A program made the translations under genes and the position numbers. Under the pieces are notes generated by a model. That model worked only from the letters and a program-made list of their open reading frames with translations. It did not search any database and was not told where the DNA came from. Positions 10,871 to 24,000 of a stretch of DNA of 64,000 bases are shown here, piece after piece (position 1 is the stretch's first letter; each line of letters opens with the position of its first letter). Source of the DNA: Eutreptiella sp. 'Long Island Sound 2002' (lineage: Eukaryota; Euglenozoa; Euglenophyceae; Eutreptiales; Eutreptiaceae). The stretch is from the NCBI GenBank assembly GCA_964036045.1, contig OZ038397.1, positions 23,626,842 to 23,690,841 on the forward strand, read 5' to 3'.

Positions 10871-12369
10871 GGGACATCAATGGGGACATCAATGGGGACA
10901 TCCATGGGGACATCACTGGGGACTTCCATGGGGACATCCATGGGGACATCCATGGGGACATCAATGGGGACATCCATGGGGACATCACTGGGGACTTCCA
11001 TGGGGACATCCGTGGGGACATCCATGGGGACATCAATGGGGACATCCATGGGGACATCACTGGGGACTTCCATGGGGACATCCATGGGGACATCCATGGG
11101 GACATCCATGGGGACATCCATGGGGACATCCATGGGGACATCAATGGGGACATCAATGGGGACATCCATGGGGACATCCATGGGGACATCAATGGGGACT
11201 TCCATGGGGACATCCGTGGGGACATCCATGGGGACATCCATGGGGACATCCATGGGGACATCCATGGGAACATCTATGGGGACATCCATGGGGACATCCA
11301 TGGGGACATCCATGGGGACATCCATGGGGACATCCATGGGGACATCAATGGGGACATCACTGGGGACTTCCATGGGGACATCCGTGGGGACATCCATGGG
11401 GACATCCATGGGGACATACATGGGGACATCACTGGGGACTTCCATGGGGACATCCATGGGGACATCCATGGGGACATCCATGGGGACATCCATGGGGACA
11501 TCCATGGGGACATCCATGGGGACATCAATGGGGACATCCATGGGGACATCCATGGGGACATCAATGGGGACATCACTGGGGACTTCCATGGGGACATCCG
11601 TGGGGACATCCATGGGGACATCCATGGGGGCATCCATGGGTACATCCATGGGGACATCTATGGGGACATCCATGGGGACATCCATGGGGACATCCATGGG
11701 GACATCCATGGGGACATCTATGGGGACATCCATGGGGACATCCATGGGGACATCCATGGGGACATCCATGGGGACATCAATGGGGACATCCATGGGGACA
11801 TCCATGGGGACATCCATGGGGACATCAATGGGGACATCACTGGGGACTTCCATGGGGACATCCGTGGGGACATCCATGGGGACATCCATGGGGACATCCA
11901 TGGGGACATCCATGGGGACATCTATGGGGACATCAATGGGGACATCCATGGGGACATCCATGGGGACATCCATGGGGACATCAATGGGGACATCAATGGG
12001 GACATCCATGGGGACATCCATGGGGACATCAATGGGGACATCAATGGGGACTTCCATGGGGACATCAATGGGGACATCCATGGGGACATCAATGGGGACA
12101 TCAATGGGGACATCAATGGGGACATGCATGGGGACATCAATGGGGACATCCATGGGGACATCAATGGGGACATCCATGGGGACATCAATGGGGACATCAA
12201 TGGGGACATCAATGGGGACATCCATGGGGACATCAATGGGGACATCAATGGGGACATCCATGGGGACATCCATGGGGACATCCATGGGGACATCAATGGG
12301 GACATCCATGGGGACATCCATGGGGACATCAATGGGGACATCCATGGGGACATCAATCGGGACATCAAT

Positions 12370-15300
12370 GGGGACATCCATGGGGACATCCATGGGGACA
12401 TCAATGGGGACATCCATGGGGACATCCATGGGAACATCAATGGTGACATCAATGGGGACATCCATGGGGACATCCATGGGGACATCCATGGGGACATCAA
12501 TGGGGACATCCATGGGGACATCCATGGGGACATCCATGGGGACATCAATGGTGACATCCATGGGGACATCAATGGGGACATCCATGGGGACATCCATGGG
12601 GACATCAATGGGGACATCCATGGGGACATCCATGGGGACATCAATGGGGACATCAATGGGGACATCAAATGGGACATCAATTGAGAGATCCAAGGGGACA
12701 TCCATGGGGACCTGCATGGGGACATCCATCGGAACATCAATGGGGATATCCATGGGCACATCAATGGGCACATCCATGGGGACATCCATGGGGACATCAA
12801 TGGGGACATCCATGGGGACATCCTTGGGGACGTTGATGGGGACATGCATGGGGACATCCATGGGGACATCAATGGGGACATCCATGGGGACATCCATGGG
12901 GACATCCATGGGGACATCAATGGGGACATCCATGGGGACATCAATGGGGACATCAATGGGGACATCAATGGGGACATCAATGGGGACATCCATGGGGACA
13001 TCAATGGGGACATCAATGGGGACATCCATGGGGACATCAATGGGGACATCCATGGGGACATCCATGGGGACATCCATGGGGACATCCATGGGGACATCCA
13101 TGGGGACATCCATGGGGACATCCATGGGGACATCCATGGGGACATCAATGGGGACATCAATGGGGACATCCATGGGGACATCAATGGGGACATCAATGGG
13201 GACATCCATGGGGACATCAATGGGGACTTCCATGTGGACATCAATGGGGACATCCATGGGGACATCCATGGGGACATCAATGGGGACATCCATGGGGACA
13301 TCCATGGGGACATCAATGGGGACATCAATGGGGACATCAATGGGGACATCCATGGGGACATCAATGGGGACATCAATGGGGACATCAATGGGGACATCCA
13401 TGGGGACATCCATGGGGACATCAATGGGGACATCCATGGGGACATCAATGGGGACATCCATGGGGACATCCATGGGGACATCCATGGGGACATCCATGGG
13501 GACATCCATGGGGACATCAATGGGGACATCCATGGGGACATCCATGGGGACATCCATGGGGACATCGATGGGGACATCCATGGGGACATCCATGGGGACA
13601 TCCATGGGGACATCAATGGGGACATCCATGGGGACATCCATGGGGACATCCATGGGGACATCCATGGGGACATCCATGGGGACATCAATGGGGACATCCA
13701 TGGGGACATCCATGGGGACATCAATGGGGACATCCATGGGGACATCCATGGGGACATCCATGGGGACATCCATGGGGACATCACTGGGGACTTCCATGGG
13801 GACATCCATGGGGACATCCATGGGGACATCCATGGGGACATCCATGGGGACATCAATGGGGACATCCATGGGGACATCCATGGGGACATCCATGGGGACA
13901 TCAATGGGGACATCAATGGGGACATCAATGGGGACATCAATGGGGACATCACTGGGGACTTCCATGGGGACATCCATGGGGACATCCATGGGGACATCAA
14001 TGGGGACATCCATGGGGACATCACTGGGGACTTGCATGGGGACATCCGTGGGGACATCCATGGGGACATCAATGGGGACATCCATGGGGACATCCATGGG
14101 GACATCAATGGGGACATCCATGGGGACATCCATGGGAACATCAATGGGGACATCAATGGGGACATCCATGGGGACATCCATGGGGACATCCATGGGGACA
14201 TCAATGGGGACATCCATGGGGACATCCATGGGGACATCCATGGGGACATCAATGGCGACATCCATGGGGACATCAATGGGGACATCCATGGGGACATCCA
14301 TGGGGACATCAATGGGGACATCCATGGGGACATCCATGGGGACATCAATGGGGACATCAATGGGGACATCAAATGGGACATCAATTGAGAGATCCAAGGG
14401 GACATCCATGGGGACCTGCATGGGGACATCCATCGGAACATCAATGGGGATATCCATGGGCACATCAATGGGCACATCCATGGGGACATCCATGGGGACA
14501 TCAATGGGGACATCCATGGGGACATCCTTGGGGACGTTGATGGGGACATGCATGGGGACATCCATGGGGACATCAATGGGGACATCCATGGGGACATCCA
14601 TGGGGACATCCATGGGGACATCAATGGGGACATCCATGGGGACATCAATGGGGACATCAATGGGGACATCAATGGGGACATCAATGGGGACATCCATGGG
14701 GACATCAATGGGGACATCAATGGGGACATCCATGGGGACATCAATGGGGACATCCATGGGGACATCCATGGGGACATCCATGGGGACATCCATGGGGACA
14801 TCCATGGGGACATCCATGGGGACATCCATGGGGACTTCCATGGGGACATCAATGGGGACATCAATGGGGACATCCATGGGGACATCAATGGGGACATCAA
14901 TGGGGACATCCATGGGGACATCAATGGGGACTTCCATGTGGACATCAATGGGGACATCCATGGGGACATCCATGGGGACATCAATGGGGACATCCATGGG
15001 GACATCCATGGGGACATCAATGGGGACATCAATGGGGACATCAATGGGGACATCCATGGGGACATCAATGGGGACATCAATGGGGACATCAATGGGGACA
15101 TCCATGGGGACATCCATGGGGACATCAATGGGGACATCCATGGGGACATCAATGGGGACATCCATGGGGACATCCATGGGGACATCCATGGGGACATCCA
15201 TGGGGACATCAATGGGGACATCAATGGGGACATCCATGGGGACATCCATGGGGACATCCATGGGGACATCGATGGGGACATCCATGGGGACATCCATGGG

Positions 15301-15815
15301 GACATCCATGGGGACATCAATGGGGACATCCATGGGGACATCCATGGGGACATCCATGGGGACATCCATGGGGACATCCATGGGGACATCAATGGGGACA
15401 TCCATGGGGACATCCATGGGGACATCAATGGGGACATCCATGGGGACATCCATGGGGACATCCATGGGGACATCCATGGGGACATCACTGGGGACTTCCA
15501 TGGGGACATCCATGGGGACATCCATGGGGACATCCATGGGGACATCCATGGGGACATCAATGGGGACATCCATGGGGACATCCATGGGGACATCCATGGG
15601 GACATCCATGGGGACATCAATGGGGACATCAATGGGGACATCAATGGGGACATCAATGGGGACATCACTGGGGACTTCCATGGGGACATCCATGGGGACA
15701 TCCATGGGGACATCAATGGGGACATCCATGGGGACATCACTGGGGACTTCCATGGGGACATCCGTGGGGACATCCATGGGGACATCAATGGGGACATCCA
15801 TGGGGACATCCATGG
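12370..15815. repeat. 1704-bp higher-order tandem duplication within the 12-bp array
   Basis: Private variants recur exactly 142 units (1704 bp) apart. These are GGGAACATC at 12433/14137, CAAATGGGACATCAATTGAG at 12666/14370, the CTTGGGGACGTTGATG block at 12817/14521, GACATGCATG at 12841/14545, CTTCCATGTGGAC at 13225/14929 and ATCACTGGGG at 13777/15481. A one-unit insertion makes the last shared marker 1716 bp apart (13945/15661). Copy 1 spans about 12370-14075 and copy 2 about 14075-15815. Confidence 0.92.
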
Positions 15816-18800
15816 GGACATCCATGGGGACATCAATGGGGACATCAATGGGGACATCCATGGGGACATCCATGGGGACATCAATGGGGACATCCATGGG
15901 GACATCCATGGGGACATCAATGGGGACATCCATGGGGACATCAATGGGGACATCCATGGGGACATCCATGGGGACATCCATGGGGACATCCATGGGGACA
16001 TCCATGGGAACATCCATGGGGACATCCATGGGGACATCAATGGGGACATCCATGGGGACATCCATGGGGACATCCATGGGGACATCCATGGGGACATCAC
16101 TGGGGACATCCATGGGGACATCCATGGGGACATCAATGGGGACATCAATGGGGACATCAATGGGGACATCCATGGGGACATCAATGGGGACATCCATGGG
16201 GACATCCATGGGGACATCAATGGGGACATCAATGGGGACATCCATGGGGACATCCATGGGGACATCCATGGGGACATCCGTGGGGACATCAATGGGGACA
16301 TCAATGGGGACATCCATGGGGACATCCATGGGGGCAACAATGGGGACATCAATGGGGACATCAATGGGGACATCCATGGGGACATCCATGGGGACATCCA
16401 TGGGGACATCCATGGGGACATCCATGGGGACATCCATGGGGACATCCATGGGGACATCCATGGGGACATCCATGGGGACATCCATGGGGACATCCATGGG
16501 GACATCAATGGGGACATCCATGGGGACATCCATGGGGACATCCATGGGGACATCCATGGGGACATCCATGGGGACATCCATGGGGACATCCATGGGGACA
16601 TCCATGGGGACATCCATGGGGACATCCATGGGGACATCCATGGGGACTTCCATGGGGACATCCATGGGGACATCCATGGGGACATCAATGGGGACATACA
16701 TGGGGACATCCATGGGGACAACAATGGGGACATCCATGGGGACATCCATGGGGACATCCATGGGGACATCCATGGGGACATCCATGGGGACAACAATGGG
16801 GACATCCATGGGGACATCCATGGGGACATCCATGGGGACATCAATGGGGACATCCATGGGGACATCCATGGGGACATCCATGGGGAGATCCATGGGGACA
16901 TCCATGGGGACATCCATGGGGACATCCATGGGGACATCCATGGGGACATCAATGGGGACAACAATGGGGACATCAATGGGGACATCCATGGGGACATCAA
17001 TGGGGACATCCATGGGGCCATCCATGGGGACATCAATGGGGACATCCATGGGGACATCCATGGGGACATCAATGGGGACATCCATGGGGACATCCATGGG
17101 GACATCCATGGGGACATCCATGGGGACATCAATGGGGACATCCATGGGGACATCCATGGGGACATCCATGGGGACATCCATGGGGACATCCATGGGGACA
17201 TCCATGGGGACATCCATGGGGACATCCATGGGGACAACAATGGGGACATCCATGGGGACTTCCATGGGGACATCCATGGGGACATCAATGGGGACATCCA
17301 TGGGGACATCCATGGGGACATCCATGGGGACAACAATGGGGACATCCATGGGGACATCCATGGGGACATCCATGGGGACATCCATGGGGACATCCATGGG
17401 GACAACAATGGGGACATCCATGGGGACATCCATGGGGACATCCACGGGGACATCAATGGGGACATCCATGGGGACATCCATGGGGACATCCATGGGGACA
17501 TCCATGGGGACATCCATGGGGACATCCATGGGGACATCCATGGGGACATCCATGGGGACATCCATGGGGACATCAATGGGGACAACAATGGGGACATCAA
17601 TGGGGACTTCCATGGGGACATCAATGGGAACATCCATGGGGCCATCCATGGGGACATCAATGGGGACATCCATGGGGACATCCATGGGGACATCAATGGG
17701 GACATCCATGGGGACATCCATGGGGACATCAATGGGGACATCAATGGGGACATCAATGGGGACTTCCATGGGGACATCAATGGGGACATCCATGGGGACA
17801 TCCATGGGGACATCAATGGGGACATCAATGGGGACATCCATGGGGACATCAATGGGGACATCCATGGGGACATCCATGGGGACATCAATGGGGACATCCA
17901 TGGGGACATCAATGGGGACATCCATGGGGACATCCATGGGGACATCCATGGGGACATCAATGGGGACATCCATGGGGGCATCAATCGGGACATCAATGGG
18001 GACATCCATGGGGACATCCATGGGGACATCAATGGGGACATCCATGGGGACATCCATGGGGACATCAATGGGGACATCCATGGGGACATCCATGGGGACA
18101 TCAATGGGGACATCCATGGGGACATCCATGGGGACATCAATGGGGACATCAATGGCGACATCAATGGGGACATCAATGGGGACATCCATGGGGACATCCA
18201 TGGGGACATCAATGGGGACATCCATGGGGACATCCATGGGGACATCAATGGGGACATCAATGGGGACATCCATGGGGACATCCATGGGGACATCAATGGC
18301 GACATCCATGGGGACATCCATGGGGACGTCCATGGGGACATCCATGGGGACCTCCATGGGGACGTCCATGGGGACATCCATCGGGACATCCATGGGGACA
18401 TCCATGGCGACATCCATGGGGAAATCCATGGGGACATCCATGGGGACATCAATGGGGACATCCATGGGGACATCCATGGGGACATCCATGGGGACATCCA
18501 TGGGGACATCCATGGGGACATCCATGGGGACATCCGTGGGGACATCCATGGGGACATCAATGGGGACATCAATGGGGACATCCATGGGGACATCCATGGG
18601 GACGTCCATGGGGACATCCATGGGGACATCCATGGGGACGTCCATGGGGACATCCATGGGGACATCCATGGGGACATCCATGGGGACATCCATGGGGACA
18701 TCCATGGGGACATCAATGGGGACATCAATGGGGACATCAATGGGGACATCCATGGGGACATCAATGGGGACATCCATGGGGACATCCATGGGGACATCCA

Positions 18801-21800
18801 TGGGGACATCCATGGGGACAACAATGGGGACATCCATGGGGACATCCATGAGGACATCCATGGGGACATCAATGGGGACATCCATGGGGACATCCATGGG
18901 GACATCCATGGGGACATCCATGGGGACATCCATGGGGACATTCATGGGGACATCCATGGGGACATCCATGGGGACATCCATGGGGACATCCATGGGGACA
19001 TCCATGGGGACGTCCATGGGGACATCCATGGAGACATCCATGGGGACATCCATGGGGACATCCATGGGGACATCAATGGGGACATCCATGGGGACATCCA
19101 TGGGGACATCAATGGGGACATCCATGGGGACATCAATAGGGACATCCATGGGGACATCCATGGGGACATCCATGGGGACATCAATGGGGACATCCATGGG
19201 GACATCCATGGGGACGTCCATGGGGACATCCATGGGGACATCCATGGGGACATCCATGGGGACATCCATGGGGACATCCATGGGGACATCCATGGGGACA
19301 TCCATGGGGACATCCATGGGGACATCAATGGGGACATCCATGGGGACATCCATGGGGACATCAATGGGGACATCCATGGGGACATCCATGGGGACATCAA
19401 TGGGGACATCCATGGGGACATCAATGGGGACATCAATGGGGACATCCATGGGGACATCCATGGGGACATCCATGGGGACATCCATGGGGACATCCATGGG
19501 GACATCCATGGGGACATCAATGGGGACATCCATGGGGACATCCATGGGGACATCAATGGGGACATCCATGGGGACATCAATGGGGACATCAATGGGGACA
19601 TCCATGGGGACATCCATGGGGACATCAATGGGGACATCAATGGGGACATCCATGGGGACATCCATGGGGACATCCATGGGGACATCAATGGGGACATCCA
19701 TGGGGACATCCATGGGGACATCAATGGGGACATCCATGGGGACATCCATGGGGACATCAATGGGGACATCCATGGGGACATCAATGGGGACATCAATGGG
19801 GACATCCATGGGGACATCCATGGGGACATCCATGGGGACATCCATGGGGACATCCATGGGGACATCAATGGGGACATCCATGGGGACATCCATGGAGACA
19901 TCCATGGGGACATCCATGGGGACATCCATGGGGACATCAATGGGGACATCCATGGGGACATCCATGGGGACATCAATGGGGACATCCATGGGGACATCAA
20001 TGGGGACATCCATGGGGACATCAATGGGGACATCAATGGGGACATCCATGGGGACATCCATGGGGACATCCATGGGGACATCAATGGGGACATCCATGGG
20101 GACATCCATGGGGACATCAATGGGGACATCCATGGGGACATCCATGGGGACATCAATGGGGACATCCATGGGGACATCAATGGGGACATCAATGGGGACA
20201 TCCATGGGGACATCCATGGGGACATCCATGGGGACATCAATGGGGACATCCATGGGGACATCCATGGGGACATCAATGGGGACATCCATGGGGACATCCA
20301 TGGAGACATCCATGGGGACATCCATGGGGACATCCATGGGGACATCAATGGGGACATCCATGGGGACATCCATGGGGACATCAATGGGGACATCCATGGG
20401 GACATCCATGGGGACATCAATGGGGACATCCATGGGGACATCCATGGGGACATCAATGGGGACATCCATGGGGACATCCATGGGGACATCAATGGGGACA
20501 TCAATGGGGACATCCATGGGGACATCAATGGGGACATCAATGGGGACATCCATGGGGACATCCATGGGGACATCCATGGGGACATCCATGGGGACATCAA
20601 TGGGGACATCCATGGGGACATCCATGGGGACATCAATGGGGACATCCATGGGGACATCCATGGGGACATCAATGGGGACATCCATGGGGACATCCATGGG
20701 GACATCAATGGGGACATCAATGGGGACATCCATGGGGACATCAATGGGGACATCAATGGGGACATCCATGGGGACATCCATGGGGACATCCATGGGGACA
20801 TCCATGGGGACATCAATGGGGGCATCCATGGGGACATCCATGGGGACATCCATGGGGGCATCCATGGGGCCATCCATGGGGACATCAATGGGGACATCCA
20901 TGGGGACATCCATGGGGACATCCATGGGGACATCCATGGGGACATCCATGGGGACATCAATGGGGACATCCATGGGGACATCCATGGGGACATCAATGGG
21001 GACATCCATGGGGACATCAATGGGGACATCAATGGGGACATCCATGGGGACATCAATGGGGACATCCATGGAGACATCCATGGGGACATCCATGGGGACA
21101 TCCATGGGGACATCAATGGGGACATCCATGGGGACATCCATGGGGACATCAATGGGGACATCCATGGGGACATCCATGGGGACATCCATGGGGACATCCA
21201 TGGGGACATCCATGGGGACATCCATGGGGGCATCCATGGGGCCATCCATGGGGACATCCATGGGGACATCCATGGGGACATCCATGGGGACATCAATGGG
21301 GACATCCATGGGGACATCCATGGGGACATCCATGGGGACATCAATGGGGACATCCATGGAGACATCCATGGGGACATCAATGGGGACATCCATGGGGACA
21401 TCAATGGGGACATCCATGGGGACATCAATGGGGACATCCATGGGGACATCCATGGGGACATCCATGGGGACATCCATGGGGACATCCATGGGAACATCAA
21501 TGGGGACATCAATGGCGACATCCATGGGGACATCCATGGGGACGTCCATGGGGACTTCCATGGGGACATCCATGGGGACATCCATGGGGACATCCATGGG
21601 GACATCCATGGGGACATCCATGGGGACATCCATGGGGCCATCCATGGGGACATCCATGGGGACATCCATGGGGACATCCATGGGGACATCCATGGGGACA
21701 TCAATGGGGACATCCATGGGGACATCCATGGGGCCATCCATGGGGACATCCATGGGGACATCCATGGGGACATCCATGGGGACATCCATGGGGACATCCA

Positions 21801-23800
21801 TGGGGACATCCATGGGGACATCCATGGGGACATCAATGGGGACATCCATGGGGAGATCCATGGGGACATCCATGGGGACATCCATGGGGACATCCATGGG
21901 GCCATCAATGGGGACATCCATGGGGACATCCATGGGGGCATCCATGGGGACATCCATGGGGACATCCATGGGGGCATCCATGGGGACATCCATGGGGACA
22001 TCCATGGGGACATCCATGGGGACATCCATGGGGACATCCATGGGGACATCAATGGGGACATCCATGGGGACATCCATGGGGACATCAATGGGGACATCCA
22101 TGGGGACATCCATGGGGACATCCATGGGGCCATCCATGGGGACATCCATGGGGACATCCATGGGGACATCCATGGGGACATCAATGGGGACATGCATGGG
22201 GACATGCATGGGGACATCAATGGGGACATCCATGGGGACATCCATGGGGACATCAATAGGGACATCCATGGGGACATCCATGGGGGCATGCATGGGGACA
22301 TCAATGGGGACATCCATGGGGACATCCATGGGGACATCAACGGGGACATCCATGGGGACATCAATGGGGACATCCATGGGGACATCCAAAGGGACATCCA
22401 TGGGGACATCAATGGGGACATCAATGGGGACATCCATGGGGACATCAATGGGGACGTCAATGGGGACATCCATGGGGACATCCATGGGGACATCCATGGG
22501 GACATCCATGGGGACATCCATGGGGACATCCATGGGGACATCAACGGGGACATCCATGGGGACATCAATGGGGACATCAATGGGGACATCAATGGGGACA
22601 TCAATGGGGACATCAATGGGGACATCCATGGGGACATCCATGGGGACATCAATGGGGACATCAATGGGGACATCGATGGGGACATCAATGGGGACATCAA
22701 TGGGGACATCCATGGGGACATCCATGGGGACATCCATGGGGACATCCATGGGGACATCCATGGGGACATCCATGGGGACATCCATGGGGACATCAATGGG
22801 GACATCCATGGGGACATCAATGGGGACATCCATGGGGACATCCATGGGGACATCCATGGGGACATCCATGGGGACATCCATGGGGACATCCATGGGGACA
22901 TCCATGGGGCCATCCATGGGGCCATCCATGGGGACATCCATGGGGACATCCATGGGGACATCCATGGGGACATCCATGGGGACATCCATGGGGACATCCA
23001 TGGGGACATCCATGGGGACATCCATGGGGGCATCCATGGGGACATCCATGGGGACATCCATGGGGGCATCCATGGGGCCATCCATGGGGACATCAATGGG
23101 GACATCCATGGGGACATCCATGGGGACATCAATGGGGACATCCATGGGGACATCCATGGGGACATCAATGGGGACATCCATGGGGACATCAATGGGGACA
23201 TCAATGGGGACATCCATGGGGACATCAATGGGGACATCCATGGGGACATCCATGGGGACATCAATGGGGACATCCATGGGGACATCAATAGGGACATCCA
23301 TGGGGACATCCATGGGGACATCAATGGGGACATCAATGGCGACATCAATGGGGACATCCATGGGGACATCCATGGGGACATCCATGGGGACATCCATGGG
23401 GACATCCATGGGGACATCCATGGGGACATCAATGGGGACATCCATGGGGCCATCCATGGGGCCATCCATGGGGACATCCATGGGGACATCAATAGGGACA
23501 TCCATGGGGACATCCATGGGGACATCAATGGGGACATCAATGGCGACATCCATGGGGACATCCATGGGGACGTCCATGGGGACGTCCATGGGGACATCCA
23601 TGGGGACATCCATGGGGACATCCATGGGGACATCCATGGGGACATCCATGGGGACATCCATGGGGACATCCATGGGGCCATCCATGGGGACATCCATGGG
23701 GACATCCATGGGGACATCAATGGGGACATCAATGGGGACATCCATGGGGACATCCATGGGGCCATCCATGGGGACATCCATGGGGACATCCATGGGGACA

Positions 23801-24000
23801 NNNNNNNNNNNNNNNNNNNNNNNNNNNNNNNNNNNNNNNNNNNNNNNNNNNNNNNNNNNNNNNNNNNNNNNNNNNNNNNNNNNNNNNNNNNNNNNNNNNN
23901 NNNNNNNNNNNNNNNNNNNNNNNNNNNNNNNNNNNNNNNNNNNNNNNNNNNNNNNNNNNNNNNNNNNNNNNNNNNNNNNNNNNNNNNNNNNNNNNNNNNN
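23801..24000. other. Assembly gap (200 N)
   Basis: Two hundred consecutive N separate the 12-bp array from the 32-bp array. The round length suggests a placeholder of unknown true size. Adjacency of the two arrays is therefore an assembly claim, not something the sequence shows. Confidence 0.99.

Larger units (their letters stand above)
9145..23800. repeat. 12-bp minisatellite array, about 1,220 units
   Basis: The unit is GGGGACATCCAT or GGGGACATCAAT; these two states are interspersed through the whole array. The first eight units (9145-9240) are degenerate, and the array is truncated by the gap at 23801. Rarer variants cluster: CACATC near the left end, ATCACTGGGGACTTCC at 10.9-11.9 and 13.8-15.7 kb, ACAACAATGG at 16.3-17.6 kb, GACGTCC at 18.3-19.2 kb, and GGCATCC or GCCATCC mostly after 20.8 kb. 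The register never shifts: positions 9145, 9241 and every 12th base onward to the gap stay in phase. Because 12 is a multiple of 3, frames stay open on both strands (Met-Gly-Thr-Ser and His/Asn-Gly-Asp-Ile forward; Val-Pro-Met/Ile-Asp and Ser-Pro-Trp/Leu-Met reverse). This alone is not evidence of a gene. Each CCAT unit creates an NcoI-type CCATGG site. Confidence 0.97.
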
